Shown piece after piece: positions 6,007 through 6,041 of a DNA stretch of 6,041 nucleotides; the stretch's first letter is position 1; the number at the start of each line of letters is the position of its first letter. The position numbers and the translations under genes are program-made. The DNA is taken from NCBI GenBank assembly GCA_025655635.1, contig JAHXIM010000062.1, positions 1 through 6,041 of the forward strand. The letters are read 5' to 3'. The stretch is from a gamma proteobacterium symbiont of Lucinoma myriamae (GTDB lineage Bacteria; Pseudomonadota; Gammaproteobacteria; GRL18). The notes under the pieces are model-generated. The model was not told where the DNA came from, searched no databases, and saw nothing but the letters and a program-made list of their open reading frames with translations.

Positions 6007-6041
6007 GACCACGGATGGTCTTATGTCGTGCAGCACATGGG
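6007..6041. repeat. Candidate dispersed element, partial (right edge)
   Basis: GACCA (6007-6011) pairs with TGGTC (6016-6020) around the 4-nt loop CGGA, and GTGC (6029-6032) pairs with GCAC (6034-6037) around one base. The GC-richer sequence directly abuts the terminator. Its wording, a CGGATGG followed by TTATG and GCACATGG, resembles small intergenic repeats that I recall from other gammaproteobacteria. The rest lies outside the window, so I cannot define its length or rule out the end of a gene. Confidence 0.25.

Noticed and set aside
1..6041. Defence, toxin-antitoxin, CRISPR, prophage or insertion-sequence genes
   Set aside because: All substantial coding regions are accounted for by transporter, membrane, murein-recycling, UbiX and LON-domain genes, and no direct-repeat array or transposase-like frame was seen.

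Overview
This is an AT-rich stretch of what looks like a gammaproteobacterial chromosome. The evidence is the close match of the first two genes to the E. coli YadG/YadH ABC exporter, and a leftward cluster of Mpl, a Pseudomonas-type UbiX and a LON-substrate-binding-domain protein. I cannot place it to order or genus. There are no rRNA or tRNA genes, CRISPR arrays, transposases or phage genes. Almost all of the DNA is coding.

Layout: (1) Positions 1-179 hold no recognisable gene. They contain two adjacent short stem-loops (39-53 and 61-79) that resemble a dispersed intergenic element, then an AT-rich leader. (2) A rightward operon (180-2663) encodes the YadG-type ATPase, the YadH-type permease and a DedA-family membrane protein. 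(3) A leftward operon (5873 down to 2638) encodes a five-helix membrane protein of unknown function, Mpl (murein tripeptide ligase), UbiX (flavin prenyltransferase) and a LON N-terminal-domain protein. The two operons converge and their last genes overlap tail to tail by 26 bp, with no terminator visible between them. (4) Positions 5874-6041 carry the leftward operon's leader, with two abutting palindromes, then a strong stem-loop terminator with T-runs on both strands, and a further hairpin at the right edge.

How the genes fit together: most products concern the cell envelope. Mpl recycles cell-wall peptide. DedA proteins move undecaprenyl phosphate or other lipids across the inner membrane. 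YadGH is an ABC-2 exporter of unknown substrate. UbiX makes the prenylated FMN cofactor used by UbiD in ubiquinone synthesis. The leftward genes are tightly packed: there is a 4-nt gap between the membrane protein and Mpl, and a TAATG stop/start overlap between UbiX and the LON-domain gene. A 59-bp AT-only gap between mpl and ubiX holds a candidate internal promoter.

The window is mostly ordinary housekeeping and I see no convincing new defence, mobile or regulatory system. The points most worth a second look are an in-frame three-unit 18-bp tandem repeat inside mpl that adds a Gly/Ser/Asp-rich hexapeptide repeat, the paired palindromes upstream of the leftward operon, the uncharacterised membrane protein that heads that operon, and the element-like sequences at both window edges.
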